DNA of 64,000 nucleotides, taken from Anderseniella sp. Its GTDB lineage: Bacteria > Pseudomonadota > Alphaproteobacteria > Rhizobiales > Aestuariivirgaceae. The stretch covers positions 124,001-188,000 of the forward strand of contig JANQOK010000014.1 in the NCBI GenBank assembly GCA_028289645.1, given 5' to 3'. Each line of letters starts with the position of its first letter. Position 1 is the stretch's first letter. Below the pieces are notes generated by a model. That model was given only the letters and a program-made list of their open reading frames with translations, searched no databases and had not been told where the DNA came from. Below are positions 1 to 9,028 of this stretch, one piece after another. The position numbers were made by a program, and so were the translations under genes.

Positions 1-2
1 CC

Positions 3-821
3 GGCTCTTTCGCCAATGCAGCACGCGAACTGGGTGTCAGTTCGGCGGCCGTCAGCCAGCAGGTGAGGCTGCTTGAAGATTTCTGGGACAAGGTACTGTT
101 CATCAGACAGGGCAATCGCATTTCGCTGACCGACGCCGGGTTAACCGCCTATCCGCAACTCGGGCAATCCATGGCAACGCTTGAGGACCTGTCCGATGCG
201 ATGCAGAGAACCGAGCGGCGCCGGCGACTGGTGTTGAGCGCTCCCCAGTCAGTCGCCGAAACCTGGCTCGCGGCGAAACTGTCCACTATCGATGGCACAG
301 ACCTCGGGACGTCGCTCGACATCCGGGTCGAGCATGATCCGGTTGATTTTGTTCGCGACAAAGTGGATGTGCGTATCTTCTACGGCCACGACCTTTACGG
401 AGACTACCAGGTCGAAGCACTGTTTTCGGATTGTCTGGTGGCAGTCGCGTCTCCCGGGTTTGTCGCAGCACATGGCTCGTTGCCGGAAAAGATCAAAGAC
501 CGGCACCTGATCCACACGGACTGGGGTCGGGATTTTTCGACGTCACCGAGCTGGAGCAAGGTTATGCCCGCCCGACGTATCGTTGACCACAATCTGGGGC
601 TGCGCGTTCAGGCCAGCAGCACCGCGCTCAGGTTTGCAAGGCACGGTTTCGGCGCCGCGCTGGTGCCGCAGAAAATCGCTGCCGGTGACCTGTCGTCCGG
701 CGACCTGGTGCAGTTGAACTCACAACCCGTTCCCATGCAGCACGATTATCTGATTGCGTATCCGAAACGGCTCGCGGCAAGCCCTGCAATCAAATCCGTG
801 ATCCATGCGCTTAAACAATAG
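3..821 (+). CDS. LysR-type transcriptional regulator, 5' end missing
   Basis: The reading frame is open from the first bases of the window, so the gene starts upstream. The first visible codons read as the second half of a LysR winged helix-turn-helix (AARELGVSSAAVSQQVRLLE), then FIRQGNRISLTDAG. The rest resembles the periplasmic-binding-like effector domain, here with the DSDLR/GcvA-like 'hidden' pattern (DVRIFYG near residue 100, RFARHGFGAALVP near residue 215). LysR proteins normally act as tetrameric activators of neighbouring or divergent genes; the target is not visible. Only about the first 20 residues should be missing, judged from the usual 300-residue length. Sure about the family, not about the ligand. 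Confidence 0.9.
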   Translation, partial: GSFANAARELGVSSAAVSQQVRLLEDFWDKVLFIRQGNRISLTDAGLTAYPQLGQSMATLEDLSDAMQRTERRRRLVLSAPQSVAETWLAAKLSTIDGTDLGTSLDIRVEHDPVDFVRDKVDVRIFYGHDLYGDYQVEALFSDCLVAVASPGFVAAHGSLPEKIKDRHLIHTDWGRDFSTSPSWSKVMPARRIVDHNLGLRVQASSTALRFARHGFGAALVPQKIAAGDLSSGDLVQLNSQPVPMQHDYLIAYPKRLAASPAIKSVIHALKQ

Positions 822-831
822 CCGCTGCAAA

Positions 832-855
832 CCGCTGTCGGGAGCCGGACAGCGG
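832..855 (+). terminator. stem-loop after the LysR gene, possible terminator
   Basis: CCGCTGTC (832-839) pairs perfectly with GACAGCGG (848-855) across an 8-base loop, starting 11 bases after the LysR stop codon. No run of T follows, so it is at best a weak intrinsic terminator or an mRNA 3' stabiliser. The following 220 bases to the next gene are AT-rich around 905-930 and hold nothing else I can name. Confidence 0.45.
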
Positions 856-1077
856 ATTTGGAGAGAACACCACCTACAGGCTTGATTCAACGCCTCAGTG
901 ATGGCTATTAAAATATTGATTTAATAAGTCTTTTATGGACTGATGATCTGACCACTCTATACCACAGCTTTCTCATACCAGCCGATGTTGCATCTATGGC
1001 GGCAGGCCAGTAACGTCGGCATTCCATGCAGTCGCTAAGCGAACGCTCGTGCCCACAGGGAGATACCACCCTCAGGC

Positions 1078-1788
1078 ATGCACACTAAAGTCAATGCACT
1101 TCTCGGGATTCAAAAAGGAACTGTTGCCATTTCCGAACAAACCTCTGATCTGGCAGCCGCATGGATTGACCGTCATTCTCCCGCCGGCACCGCGACCGCA
1201 GCCGGACCGATTGAAAACACGGAGCCGTTTGATGACGTAGAAGCCGCCGCGATGGCGCGTGCGGTGGAGAAACGCCGCAATGAATTTCATACCGGGCGCC
1301 GGCTGGCCCGAGCCGCCCTGGCAGAACTCGGTTGCGCCGCCACCGCGATACCAGCCGATGGGCATCGGGTCCCGGTTTGGCCGCCGGGGTTTGCCGGCAC
1401 CATCAGCCACAGCCGCAACCTGTGCATTGCCCATGTAGGCTCAATACATGATCTCATCGGTATCGGCGTCGACGTCGAGCTTCGCAAGTCTTTGTCGGCC
1501 GACGTGGCATCCCGGATTTGCCGCGCCGACGAAAATCCCGGCCGGTCCGGACAAACCGCACTTATGCACTTCGTCGCCAAAGAGGCGTTCTACAAGGCGT
1601 ACTTCCCCAGTGCCCGCACGTTTCTGGAGTATCACGACGTACACATCGAGTTCGATGAAACCAGCGGTACATTCCAGGCCAACCTCACGGCGAACAACAA
1701 ACCGACACTCGCCGGACGGCGTTCATTCACGGGACATATCGCACCGCTCGATGACTACATCGCCGCTGCACTGTGGATTACAAGTTGA
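1078..1788 (+). CDS. 4'-phosphopantetheinyl transferase (Sfp/EntD superfamily)
   Basis: This 236-residue protein should transfer phosphopantetheine from CoA to a serine of an acyl- or peptidyl-carrier protein in the cytoplasm. The family signature is clear: IGIGVDVEL around residue 125 (metal-binding Asp and Glu) and VAKEAFYKAYFP around residue 165 (the WxxKEAxxK motif). SHSRNLCIAHVG around residue 105 matches the substrate-binding SHS segment. The length fits the EntD/Sfp group rather than the short AcpS group. No carrier-protein synthase lies nearby, so the partner is unknown. The chosen ATG has GGGAG about 18 bases upstream, which is loose, so the true start may lie a few codons further in. 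Confidence 0.88.
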   Translation: MHTKVNALLGIQKGTVAISEQTSDLAAAWIDRHSPAGTATAAGPIENTEPFDDVEAAAMARAVEKRRNEFHTGRRLARAALAELGCAATAIPADGHRVPVWPPGFAGTISHSRNLCIAHVGSIHDLIGIGVDVELRKSLSADVASRICRADENPGRSGQTALMHFVAKEAFYKAYFPSARTFLEYHDVHIEFDETSGTFQANLTANNKPTLAGRRSFTGHIAPLDDYIAAALWITS

Positions 1789-1870
1789 TCCCGCTCAGGG
1801 ACGGTCCGCCAGATGACCATCTCCAACCTGACTGTTGCCGGACGCGCGAGACCGGTCGCATGATTGCCCC

Positions 1871-2191
1871 ATGGATCTGATCTATCTGCTGATTCTCTAT
1901 CTCGCCGGCATCAATCTTGTCACCTTTGCCATGTTCGCGTGGGACAAGGTTCGCGCCATCAGGGGGGACTGGCGCGTGCCGGAAAAGACCTTGCTGGCAC
2001 TGGCACTTGCCGGTGGAACACCCGGCGCATTCATCGCCCAGCAGCGGCTGCGCCACAAGACGCGCAAGCGGCCGTTTCGCTCACAACTGGTTTTGATCGC
2101 GATTCTGCACCTTACACTGCTTTTGGCGCTGACGGTTCCGTTCACCCGCGAGGTGCTGCTTGATCAGCTGCGGCTGCTATTGGCGGAGTAA
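1871..2191 (+). CDS. DUF1294 family small membrane protein
   Basis: A 106-residue protein with a hydrophobic N-terminal helix (LIYLLILYLAGINLVTFAMF), a central amphipathic part with the family hallmark FAWDK, a second hydrophobic stretch LLALALAGGTPGAFIAQ, then RHKTRKRPF and a last membrane helix. That pattern is DUF1294, of unknown function, sometimes fused to a cold-shock domain. A TTG 36 bases upstream in frame could also start translation, but the ATG begins the conserved part. It runs with the phosphopantetheinyl transferase on the same strand; no functional link is evident. Confidence 0.8.
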   Translation: MDLIYLLILYLAGINLVTFAMFAWDKVRAIRGDWRVPEKTLLALALAGGTPGAFIAQQRLRHKTRKRPFRSQLVLIAILHLTLLLALTVPFTREVLLDQLRLLLAE

Positions 2192-2223
2192 GAAAGCCCG
2201 GCCGAACCTGGCACCGGACTGGC

Positions 2224-3660
2224 TCAATCAATGAGGGCGCCCGGATTCATGATGTTGTTGGGGTCCAGCGCCAGCTTGATGCGCCGGATGGTGTCGTATC
2301 TTGCCTTACCCGCAAAAGTCTCCAGGTCACGTGTCTTGAGCCTGCCGATACCGTGTTCGGCGCTGATCGATCCACCATGACGATGGCTGACCTCGTTGAT
2401 CGCCATGCGAACGGCGTCAACAATACCGGGGTTTGACGCGACAAGTTCGGCCTTGGTCATGCCCGCCGGAGGCATGACGTTGTGATGAATATTGCCATCA
2501 CCGATATGCCCGTAACTGTTGATCCTGACATCCGGGTGAATTTCACAAATCGCCTTGGCAGTATCGCTGATGAAGGCGTCGACCCTGCTGATCGGAACAG
2601 ATGTGTCACTGTTGCAGAACGCGCCCGCCATGCGGTTCGCTTCAGGGGTGTTCTCACGCAAGTCCCAGAGACTGTTCCTTTGCGACTGCGAGTGCGCGAC
2701 AATGGCATCCACCAAAAGTTCCTTGTCAAGACAGCCTGCCAGTGCGCTTTGCAGGCGGTCGCCGATACCCAGCGGCCCGGTGGCCTCTAGCAACAATGCC
2801 CATTCACAACCCGGCTCAAACGGGTTTCGAAGCGCCGGAAATGCCGAGGCGACCAGTTCCAGCCCCAGGCCGCTCATCAATTCAAGAGCCGAGACTGCAT
2901 CGCCCAGATGGCCTTTGATCTCGTTGTAAATCTTCAGCGCGTGTGCGGGAGATCTGATGGCCAGAAAAGCAGTTGCGGTTTCCGGATCGACCGGTCTCAG
3001 CATCAGCGACGCGGCGGTGATGACCCCCAGGGTGCCTTCGCTGCCGATCAGCAGGTGCCGCAGATCATAGCCGGTGTTGTTCTTGTGCAACGGGCTCAGC
3101 TCGCTCAGGATCGCACCGTTCGGCAGCACAGCTTCGATCCCCAGGCACAGGTCGCGCATGTTGCCGTATCGCAGTACCTGAATGCCGCCGGCATTGGTGG
3201 CCAGATTTCCGCCAATGCAACAACTTCCCTTCGACGCCATGCTCAGCGGAAACATCATGCCATGCTGTTGCGCGGCCGCATGAACATTCTCGAGAATGCA
3301 CCCGGCCTCGGCCACGATGACGTTGTCATCGAGCAACACCTGGCGCACCTTGTTCATTCGCTCCAGTGACATGATGATTGCATTGTCAGTGTCAATTGAC
3401 AGTTGCCCGGCCACAACACCGGTACCGCCGCTATAGGGCACAACCCCTACCCTGGCTGTGTCGCAAAGCCGGACAATGGCGGCCACCTGTTCGGTCGAGT
3501 CAGGCAGGACAACCAGGCACCCCCTGCCCATGAAGCGCCCGCGTGGATCATCAAGGTGCCGTGGTGCATCCTCCAGGTTTTTCCACCCTGCATCACCGAC
3601 AACATCCTTGATATCCTTCAGCAGTTGAGGTCCTGGAGGATTGAACTGAGAGTGCGACAA
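2224..3660 (-). CDS. FAD-linked oxidase, GlcD/D-lactate dehydrogenase type
   Basis: About 478 residues, the usual length of the VAO/PCMH flavoproteins that oxidise 2-hydroxy acids (glycolate, D-lactate, D-2-hydroxyglutarate). The N-terminal FAD-binding domain shows VVPYSGGTGVVAGQL and GGNLATNAGGIQVLRYGNMRD; the C-terminal cap domain ends in HGGSISAEHGIGRLKT and LDPNNIMNPGALI, both hallmarks of the FAD-oxidase C-terminal domain. I chose a TTG start because AGGAG lies 8 bases before it; upstream in-frame ATG (3708) and TTG (3717) lack a ribosome binding site and would add poorly conserved residues. The substrate cannot be told. It is convergent with the DUF1294 gene. Confidence 0.88.
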   Translation of the reverse strand: MSHSQFNPPGPQLLKDIKDVVGDAGWKNLEDAPRHLDDPRGRFMGRGCLVVLPDSTEQVAAIVRLCDTARVGVVPYSGGTGVVAGQLSIDTDNAIIMSLERMNKVRQVLLDDNVIVAEAGCILENVHAAAQQHGMMFPLSMASKGSCCIGGNLATNAGGIQVLRYGNMRDLCLGIEAVLPNGAILSELSPLHKNNTGYDLRHLLIGSEGTLGVITAASLMLRPVDPETATAFLAIRSPAHALKIYNEIKGHLGDAVSALELMSGLGLELVASAFPALRNPFEPGCEWALLLEATGPLGIGDRLQSALAGCLDKELLVDAIVAHSQSQRNSLWDLRENTPEANRMAGAFCNSDTSVPISRVDAFISDTAKAICEIHPDVRINSYGHIGDGNIHHNVMPPAGMTKAELVASNPGIVDAVRMAINEVSHRHGGSISAEHGIGRLKTRDLETFAGKARYDTIRRIKLALDPNNIMNPGALID

Positions 3661-4110
3661 TTGATTGTCTCCTGGACGTGCTGCAGCGGTCACGCCTGGC
3701 GCCGGCATACCCGGCAATAGTCAAAGGGATACAACGGGCAGTGACTGTTGACTCAAATGATGCCTGCCGGGAGGCATCGCAACTAAATGGCACAAAAGAT
3801 CAAAGCATACACCTGTTAATCGCGCCTTCGGACGTTCGCGCTGAACCAAAGGCACGCGCCGGCGCAGCTACCAGCCGCACCGGATTTGGCACTCAGCGTA
3901 ATGAGCGGCATGCCAGGCAACGACGGGCGGCGGTTCTCTGCTCAACCTGCCGCGTGCAGACGGGCCGAACAGAATCCTGCCGCATGAAGTCTTTGCTGAT
4001 TAGTCAGCCGTCGAGCTTGACAGTATCGGCCTTAGCAACGAATACCATCACAGTGTGATGCGACAGAAGTTCCAACGTCGAACGGATCCGCCAGGAAAAA
4101 CAAGCCGGTT
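3661..4110. other. intergenic region between divergent units
   Basis: About 450 bases separate the FAD oxidase from the first gene of the glycan locus. Short open frames here have no recognisable protein pattern. It presumably holds the promoters of both divergent units, but I could not pick out convincing -35/-10 pairs or repeats. Confidence 0.5.
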
Positions 4111-5928
4111 ATGGTCAGTCCAAGATTTGCAATGTTGCCCAGGCTTAGTCGTTCGCAGTTGGTGACAATTGTTTCCGCCCTTGCCCTCCTCGCATTGGCA
4201 CTTGCACCTCGGCTTTCCGGTATCACCTCAATTGGCATTTCAGGAAGCGACACAGTTTACTACCTATCCCTTGCCAGCTTGTGGGCAGAAGGCGAAACTG
4301 CATTCAAGATTGACGGCGGAGCCTATGTCTTCCGCCCTGTTCTGCTCGGCCTGTATGCATTGGCCATCAATCTCATAGGGCCGTACGACTTTTCCGTGAA
4401 GCTGCTCAACATTGCTGCGGACGGATTCACCATACTCATTCTGTGGTGGATCTTGAGCAAGCATCTGTCCATCAACTCTAGCGCCGCCGCCATCTTCGCC
4501 GGCCTGTACGCATTCAGCCCGTTCGCTATCATGATGGCACGCACCGAACTCACCACGCCGATTTCGACTCTCTTGGTTACATCGTCGTTTCTTGTTTTTC
4601 TGCACTTCTCTAGGGCGCCCATGGCAAATCGGGCGCCTTTCATTTTATCGGCCTGCGGCGTTCTGGTCGGCCTCGCAACCTGCGTGCATGAGGAACTGGG
4701 ATTGCTGGTCGCGGGTTATGGTGCGACAGTTGTGGTGCTTACATGGGGTAGTCTGTCGGAATCGGGATATGCGTCCACACAGTGGCTGTCGCTTGTTGTT
4801 CGACTGCTGGCGCTGACGACTGCCTTTGCCCTGTTGGCGGCTGTTCCAGCCATTCTGCACCTGACGCACCCTGACGCGCAGATTGCCGCGGCAATGACGA
4901 GAAGCACGGAATTGGAGTTCGTCGAGTGGCTGACCCGACCATTCAGGTACGCCTGGAACGGGCTCGCCGGCACTCTTTCCTCGTGGGCTGCAATTGCACT
5001 GGTGGCGGCGGCAACCGGACTGGCGCTGGCCAGGAGTGTCCGCCTCGTATCCGGGCGGGACGTGTCATCACTCACCTGGGTTCCCCTGCTCCTGATCGGA
5101 AGTTTTCTGGTTATCTACTCGGCCTTCTTTCCGGTTATTTACGTTCGCAACTCTCTTCCGCTTGTTCCGCTTGCGATCGTAGCGCTGGCCGCCATCACCA
5201 AAGAGTTGTTAAGTGCCGCAGCGCCGTTGCATTACCGGCAGTTTCGAGATGCCGCCTTGGCTTGCACAGCCCTGGTGCTTCTGGTTTCCGGTCTGGCAAA
5301 TTTTGCAAACCAGCAGCAGTTGCTCAAGCGTGACTTCTCCAACGACTGGCATATCGATCTTGAGACAGGGCCATCGAAAATATCTGCTGCGTTGTCCAAC
5401 CTGGCAAAGCGGGCCTATTCCAGAAGCTCCACCCGGAAAGTTTTTGATGCCATGCAGGGCATCTACCAGTCAGGTGAACCCGTTCTGTTCGCCTCATCCC
5501 TGTCAAATCCCTATCCCGGTCGGCGAGGATTCGACTTGCCGTTCTATTTTGGTGAGGACGCCATCTTCATAATTGACGAAAGTCAGCCCTTAGACCAGAT
5601 GATCCGACAAAGGAAAATCCGCTACATCCACCACTCAGGCCAAGGTATTCGTTCGGAGATACTCCGACCGGAGACCGCGAGCCGATGCAAACCCGGGTGC
5701 GTGTGGCGGCAACAAGTCCGCCCTCGACTGGGCGTGCCGGTCGGCCTGGAGAAGAGGGAGTTCTCGTATCAGGAAGAGTATGCCAGTTTGCTGAAAGTCC
5801 TGTCGGTGTTTGAAACTGAAATCGTGGCAACTAGCGGAAGTTACTCCGTTGATGCGACGAAGGCCGGACCGGTTGGGGGCGATGACTATGTGATATTCAG
5901 GATCGCCCACACCGATGAGCGCCAATGA
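4111..5928 (+). CDS. polytopic GT-C type glycosyltransferase-like membrane protein
   Basis: A 605-residue protein with an N-terminal signal-anchor helix, then about ten hydrophobic segments up to residue 400 and a soluble C-terminal third. The first periplasmic loop has SGSDTVYYLSLASLW, the acidic motif typical of ArnT/PMT-like GT-C enzymes that use polyprenyl-phosphate sugars. No close named relative is recognisable. Its stop codon overlaps the next start (ATGA), indicating translational coupling with another membrane protein of the same type. It probably adds a sugar to a lipid-linked glycan on the outer face of the inner membrane. Start: the next in-frame ATG, 21 bases on, is also possible. 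Confidence 0.7.
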   Translation: MVSPRFAMLPRLSRSQLVTIVSALALLALALAPRLSGITSIGISGSDTVYYLSLASLWAEGETAFKIDGGAYVFRPVLLGLYALAINLIGPYDFSVKLLNIAADGFTILILWWILSKHLSINSSAAAIFAGLYAFSPFAIMMARTELTTPISTLLVTSSFLVFLHFSRAPMANRAPFILSACGVLVGLATCVHEELGLLVAGYGATVVVLTWGSLSESGYASTQWLSLVVRLLALTTAFALLAAVPAILHLTHPDAQIAAAMTRSTELEFVEWLTRPFRYAWNGLAGTLSSWAAIALVAAATGLALARSVRLVSGRDVSSLTWVPLLLIGSFLVIYSAFFPVIYVRNSLPLVPLAIVALAAITKELLSAAAPLHYRQFRDAALACTALVLLVSGLANFANQQQLLKRDFSNDWHIDLETGPSKISAALSNLAKRAYSRSSTRKVFDAMQGIYQSGEPVLFASSLSNPYPGRRGFDLPFYFGEDAIFIIDESQPLDQMIRQRKIRYIHHSGQGIRSEILRPETASRCKPGCVWRQQVRPRLGVPVGLEKREFSYQEEYASLLKVLSVFETEIVATSGSYSVDATKAGPVGGDDYVIFRIAHTDERQ

Positions 5929-7985
5929 AACACCCTGAGGACAACACACGCCAGGTCGACAGCCCGGCACTTCCCGGTTCCCGGGCAGATCCCGTCAGCA
6001 CGATACTCACCTATCTGGTCTGCATCCTCGCAACATGGACGATCTGGACAAACTGTGTCGTTTCACTGGAGATGTCTTTTGCCACACTGAGATGGGGCGC
6101 CCTTGCAGTCACGTTACTGTCTGTGATCCTCGCATATTCAATCGTAAATGAGGACAAACGCCAAAGCGGTCTTCCCGCAGACTCAGTACACCACAAACAC
6201 GGGCTCAATGCGCACGCCTGGAGTTTCGGAAACACGGGTCTGACGCCGGTTCTGTCATCGTTCGCCATCGTATTGGTCGCGGGCTACGCCGTGACCGATC
6301 AGGCTGTGCTGGTTTGGGGGCTGGGCACCGTGCTTGCGCTTTCTTTAGTCACGGTGCGCTGGACCTCCAAGCCCCGCATCAAACAGCATGACAGCTACAC
6401 ACTGACCACTCGAGACGGATTGGGTCTGTGCGCCATAATGACCCTTGCTGTCCTGTTTTCCCTGATGACCTACCGCAGCGATGCTGATGATGCATTCTAC
6501 ATAAATCTTGCCGCGAACGCGCTCGACAATCCTCACCAGCCGATCATGCGGTTTGACACGATCCTCGGCATCGAGCAGTTCCCGCTTCTGGGTGCGTGGT
6601 ACCGGGTTCAGTCATTCGAGATGCTGGTTGCGCTTGTCAGTGACCTTACCGGGCTGCCGCCCTACTCCACCACCCATCTGGTTATTGCTCCGGCCTTCTC
6701 CGCAATATCAATTCTGACCGCTTATCACTTTGTCAGGTGGTTTACACCCGGCAGGGCACTGCTAGGTGCTGCGGCGTTCCTGCTGATTCTCACAGCATGG
6801 GGTGATGTCCACCGTGCATATGGAAATTTCGGGCTGGTTCGAATGTTTCAAGGCAAGGCGGTAATGGCAACCGTGATGTTACCGTTGCTGGCTGTGTTCG
6901 TGTTGAAAGCAATGGACACGAACCGCCGGTCTGACCTCATGCGGGTAGCATTGACTGGAATTGCGACGGTCGGCATGTCGTCAAACGCAGTCGCCGTCGC
7001 CCCCATGTTAGCCGGTGTACTGTTCGCGGGCAAAGTGCTGGGCCACAGTGACAGCCGCTTCAAACTGGCCAAGGCAGCCTTGCCGCTGGTTTTGATTGTC
7101 ACGATCGCATCGTGCTACGCGGCACTGATATTCACTCTCTCAGATCCCGTTGCCGAAAATATTGAGCGGGCCTGGAAACAGGTGTCATCACCCAAACACA
7201 ACTGGGAGACCGTCACCGGAGAGGGACTGCGGGAGAAACTGGCATTGCTGGGCTTGCTCCTGCTGCCTCTAAGCGTTCGCGATCGACAGCGCAAGTCAGT
7301 GGCAGCCATGTTTGCGATCGCCTTCTTTGTCCTGACGACGCCTTGGATAAAATCTGCAATCTCGCATTTGTTTCCCGCTAACTTTTCCTGGAGGATATTC
7401 TGGGCCATACCGGTGCCTGTGCTCCTGGCCACCTTGTTCGCTGCATTGTTGACCGGCAACGGAAGCCACAAATCCGGTCATCGAATGGTGATGGCCACGA
7501 TTGCACTGACGATATTTGTATTGGCGCCGGGCAACACGACAATGTCGATCGGGGCGAAGACACATACCGGTTTTTCATGGAAACTGATCGATCAACATCA
7601 GCTGATCGCAAGGCGGGTGGCCGAGGTTACGAGACCGGACGATCTAGTCCTTGCGCCGGAGGAGATCTCCTGGCAGTTGGCAACGGTGCGGGACTCCCCA
7701 CATCTGGTGATTGGGCGATTGATGTACATTTTCGGTTACCAGCACCAAAGCCGGTTTCGCGACATCCTTGCCCAAAGACGCCAGTTGTTCGTCTGCGCCA
7801 GTCACGCGCGCAATTGCCCTGATCGTCTTGATGATATGCTGTCGAATATCCATGACGGCAAGCTGCGCGCTATCATTCTGGCCAACAATCACCCGCTTGT
7901 TGCGCAGCGAGCCAATAGCACGCTAGAACCACTGCTGCAGGTGGAGACCATTAACAACTTTGTTCTCTGGCACTCAAAAAAGTAA
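5925..7985 (+). CDS. large polytopic membrane protein, GT-C-like
   Basis: A 686-residue protein with roughly twelve hydrophobic helices to about residue 520 and a soluble tail. After helix 5 it has TYRSDADDAFYINLAANAL, an acidic loop like that of GT-C transferases, followed by LPPYSTTHLVIAPAFSAISI. The tail includes RRVAEVTRPDDLVLAPEE, which resembles the C-terminal soluble part of large mannosyl- or arabinosyltransferase-like proteins. It starts within the stop codon of the previous gene. I infer a second lipid-linked sugar transferase; the specific sugar is unknown. Confidence 0.6.
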   Translation: MKHPEDNTRQVDSPALPGSRADPVSTILTYLVCILATWTIWTNCVVSLEMSFATLRWGALAVTLLSVILAYSIVNEDKRQSGLPADSVHHKHGLNAHAWSFGNTGLTPVLSSFAIVLVAGYAVTDQAVLVWGLGTVLALSLVTVRWTSKPRIKQHDSYTLTTRDGLGLCAIMTLAVLFSLMTYRSDADDAFYINLAANALDNPHQPIMRFDTILGIEQFPLLGAWYRVQSFEMLVALVSDLTGLPPYSTTHLVIAPAFSAISILTAYHFVRWFTPGRALLGAAAFLLILTAWGDVHRAYGNFGLVRMFQGKAVMATVMLPLLAVFVLKAMDTNRRSDLMRVALTGIATVGMSSNAVAVAPMLAGVLFAGKVLGHSDSRFKLAKAALPLVLIVTIASCYAALIFTLSDPVAENIERAWKQVSSPKHNWETVTGEGLREKLALLGLLLLPLSVRDRQRKSVAAMFAIAFFVLTTPWIKSAISHLFPANFSWRIFWAIPVPVLLATLFAALLTGNGSHKSGHRMVMATIALTIFVLAPGNTTMSIGAKTHTGFSWKLIDQHQLIARRVAEVTRPDDLVLAPEEISWQLATVRDSPHLVIGRLMYIFGYQHQSRFRDILAQRRQLFVCASHARNCPDRLDDMLSNIHDGKLRAIILANNHPLVAQRANSTLEPLLQVETINNFVLWHSKK

Positions 7986-8104
7986 GCAACCAACGTGGTG
8001 GGTATCTGTACACTGCAAAGCAAACAGACAGTCAGCTTGACCTGATAAGGTAGGGGCGGGAAACCCATGAGGTCGGTTCACACTCAGTCCAGGAATGAAA
8101 GTGA

Positions 8105-9028
8105 ATGACGGGCAAAGCGATGCTGCAAAGCCATTCTTCCAAACAATCCGACAGCATGGAAGCCGTTGACGTTTCAGTGATCATGCCGGCATTCAACGAA
8201 GAAAAAGTAATTGAAAGCGTGATTGCCGCTACGAAGACAGCCCTGGATCGCGAAGACTACAGTTATGAACTGCTGGTTGTTGACGACGGATCTGGAGATT
8301 CAACCGCGACGATAGCGCAAGGCGCGGGCGCCAAGGTCATTTCGCACCCCTACAACATCGGCAACGGCGCAGCGGTTAAAACCGGAATTCGCAATGCCCG
8401 GGGCCGAATGATTGTACTGCTGGATGCTGATGGACAACACGACCCAAACGACATCCCGATTCTTCTTGAGGACTTGCAAACCTTCGATATGAGTGTAGGC
8501 GCTCGCACGTCAAAATCCGAGACGTCCGCACACCGTGACCTGGCCAATTCGATCTTCAACATCCTTGCAAGCTACGTGGCCAACCGCCGCATCAGCGACC
8601 TGACGTCCGGCTTCCGCGCAATTCGCACTCCGATCGCCAGGCAATTCGTTTATCTGTTGCCAAATTCCTACTCCTACCCGACCACTATAACCTTGTCCGT
8701 GATAAAGGCCGGTTACAGCGTGAACTATCGCCCCATTCAGACCAAAAAACGTGTCGGAAAGAGCGGTATCAGGCTGATTTTTGATGGCACACGCTTTCTG
8801 ATGATCATCATGAAGATAACCGTCTTCTTTTCGCCAATGAGAATTTTTCTGCCGGCAAGCGTCTTTCTCTTTGTCTTGGGGGCATGCTGGTATGTGTTCT
8901 CGGTCTTTTTTGCATCAAAAGGTTTCCCGCCGACCAGTATGTTGTTGTTACTCACATCAGTGATTGTTTTTTGTTTCGGATTGATATCGGAGCAGATCAA
9001 CGAAGTGCGCAATGACCGCAGATCTTAA
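8105..9028 (+). CDS. glycosyltransferase family 2 with two C-terminal membrane helices
   Basis: A 307-residue GT2 enzyme of the dolichol-phosphate-mannose/GtrB type. Residues 20-60 give VSVIMPAFNEEKVIE and LLVVDDGSGDSTA (UDP/GDP-sugar binding); LLDADGQHDP carries the DxD metal site near residue 105. Two hydrophobic helices at about 245-300 anchor it. Such enzymes charge polyprenyl phosphate with one sugar, which would feed the GT-C transferases just upstream. AGGA lies about 10 bases before the ATG. The 3' end overlaps the next gene by 17 bases. A second similar enzyme is encoded on the minus strand at 18.5-19.4 kb. Confidence 0.88.
   Translation: MTGKAMLQSHSSKQSDSMEAVDVSVIMPAFNEEKVIESVIAATKTALDREDYSYELLVVDDGSGDSTATIAQGAGAKVISHPYNIGNGAAVKTGIRNARGRMIVLLDADGQHDPNDIPILLEDLQTFDMSVGARTSKSETSAHRDLANSIFNILASYVANRRISDLTSGFRAIRTPIARQFVYLLPNSYSYPTTITLSVIKAGYSVNYRPIQTKKRVGKSGIRLIFDGTRFLMIIMKITVFFSPMRIFLPASVFLFVLGACWYVFSVFFASKGFPPTSMLLLLTSVIVFCFGLISEQINEVRNDRRS

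Noticed and set aside
1835-1870. TTG start giving a longer DUF1294 protein
   Set aside because: The conserved membrane helix begins at the ATG at 1871; the extra 12 residues are polar and unlike the family.
2908-3369. 153-codon plus-strand frame
   Set aside because: Antisense shadow of the FAD-linked oxidase, without a recognisable protein pattern.
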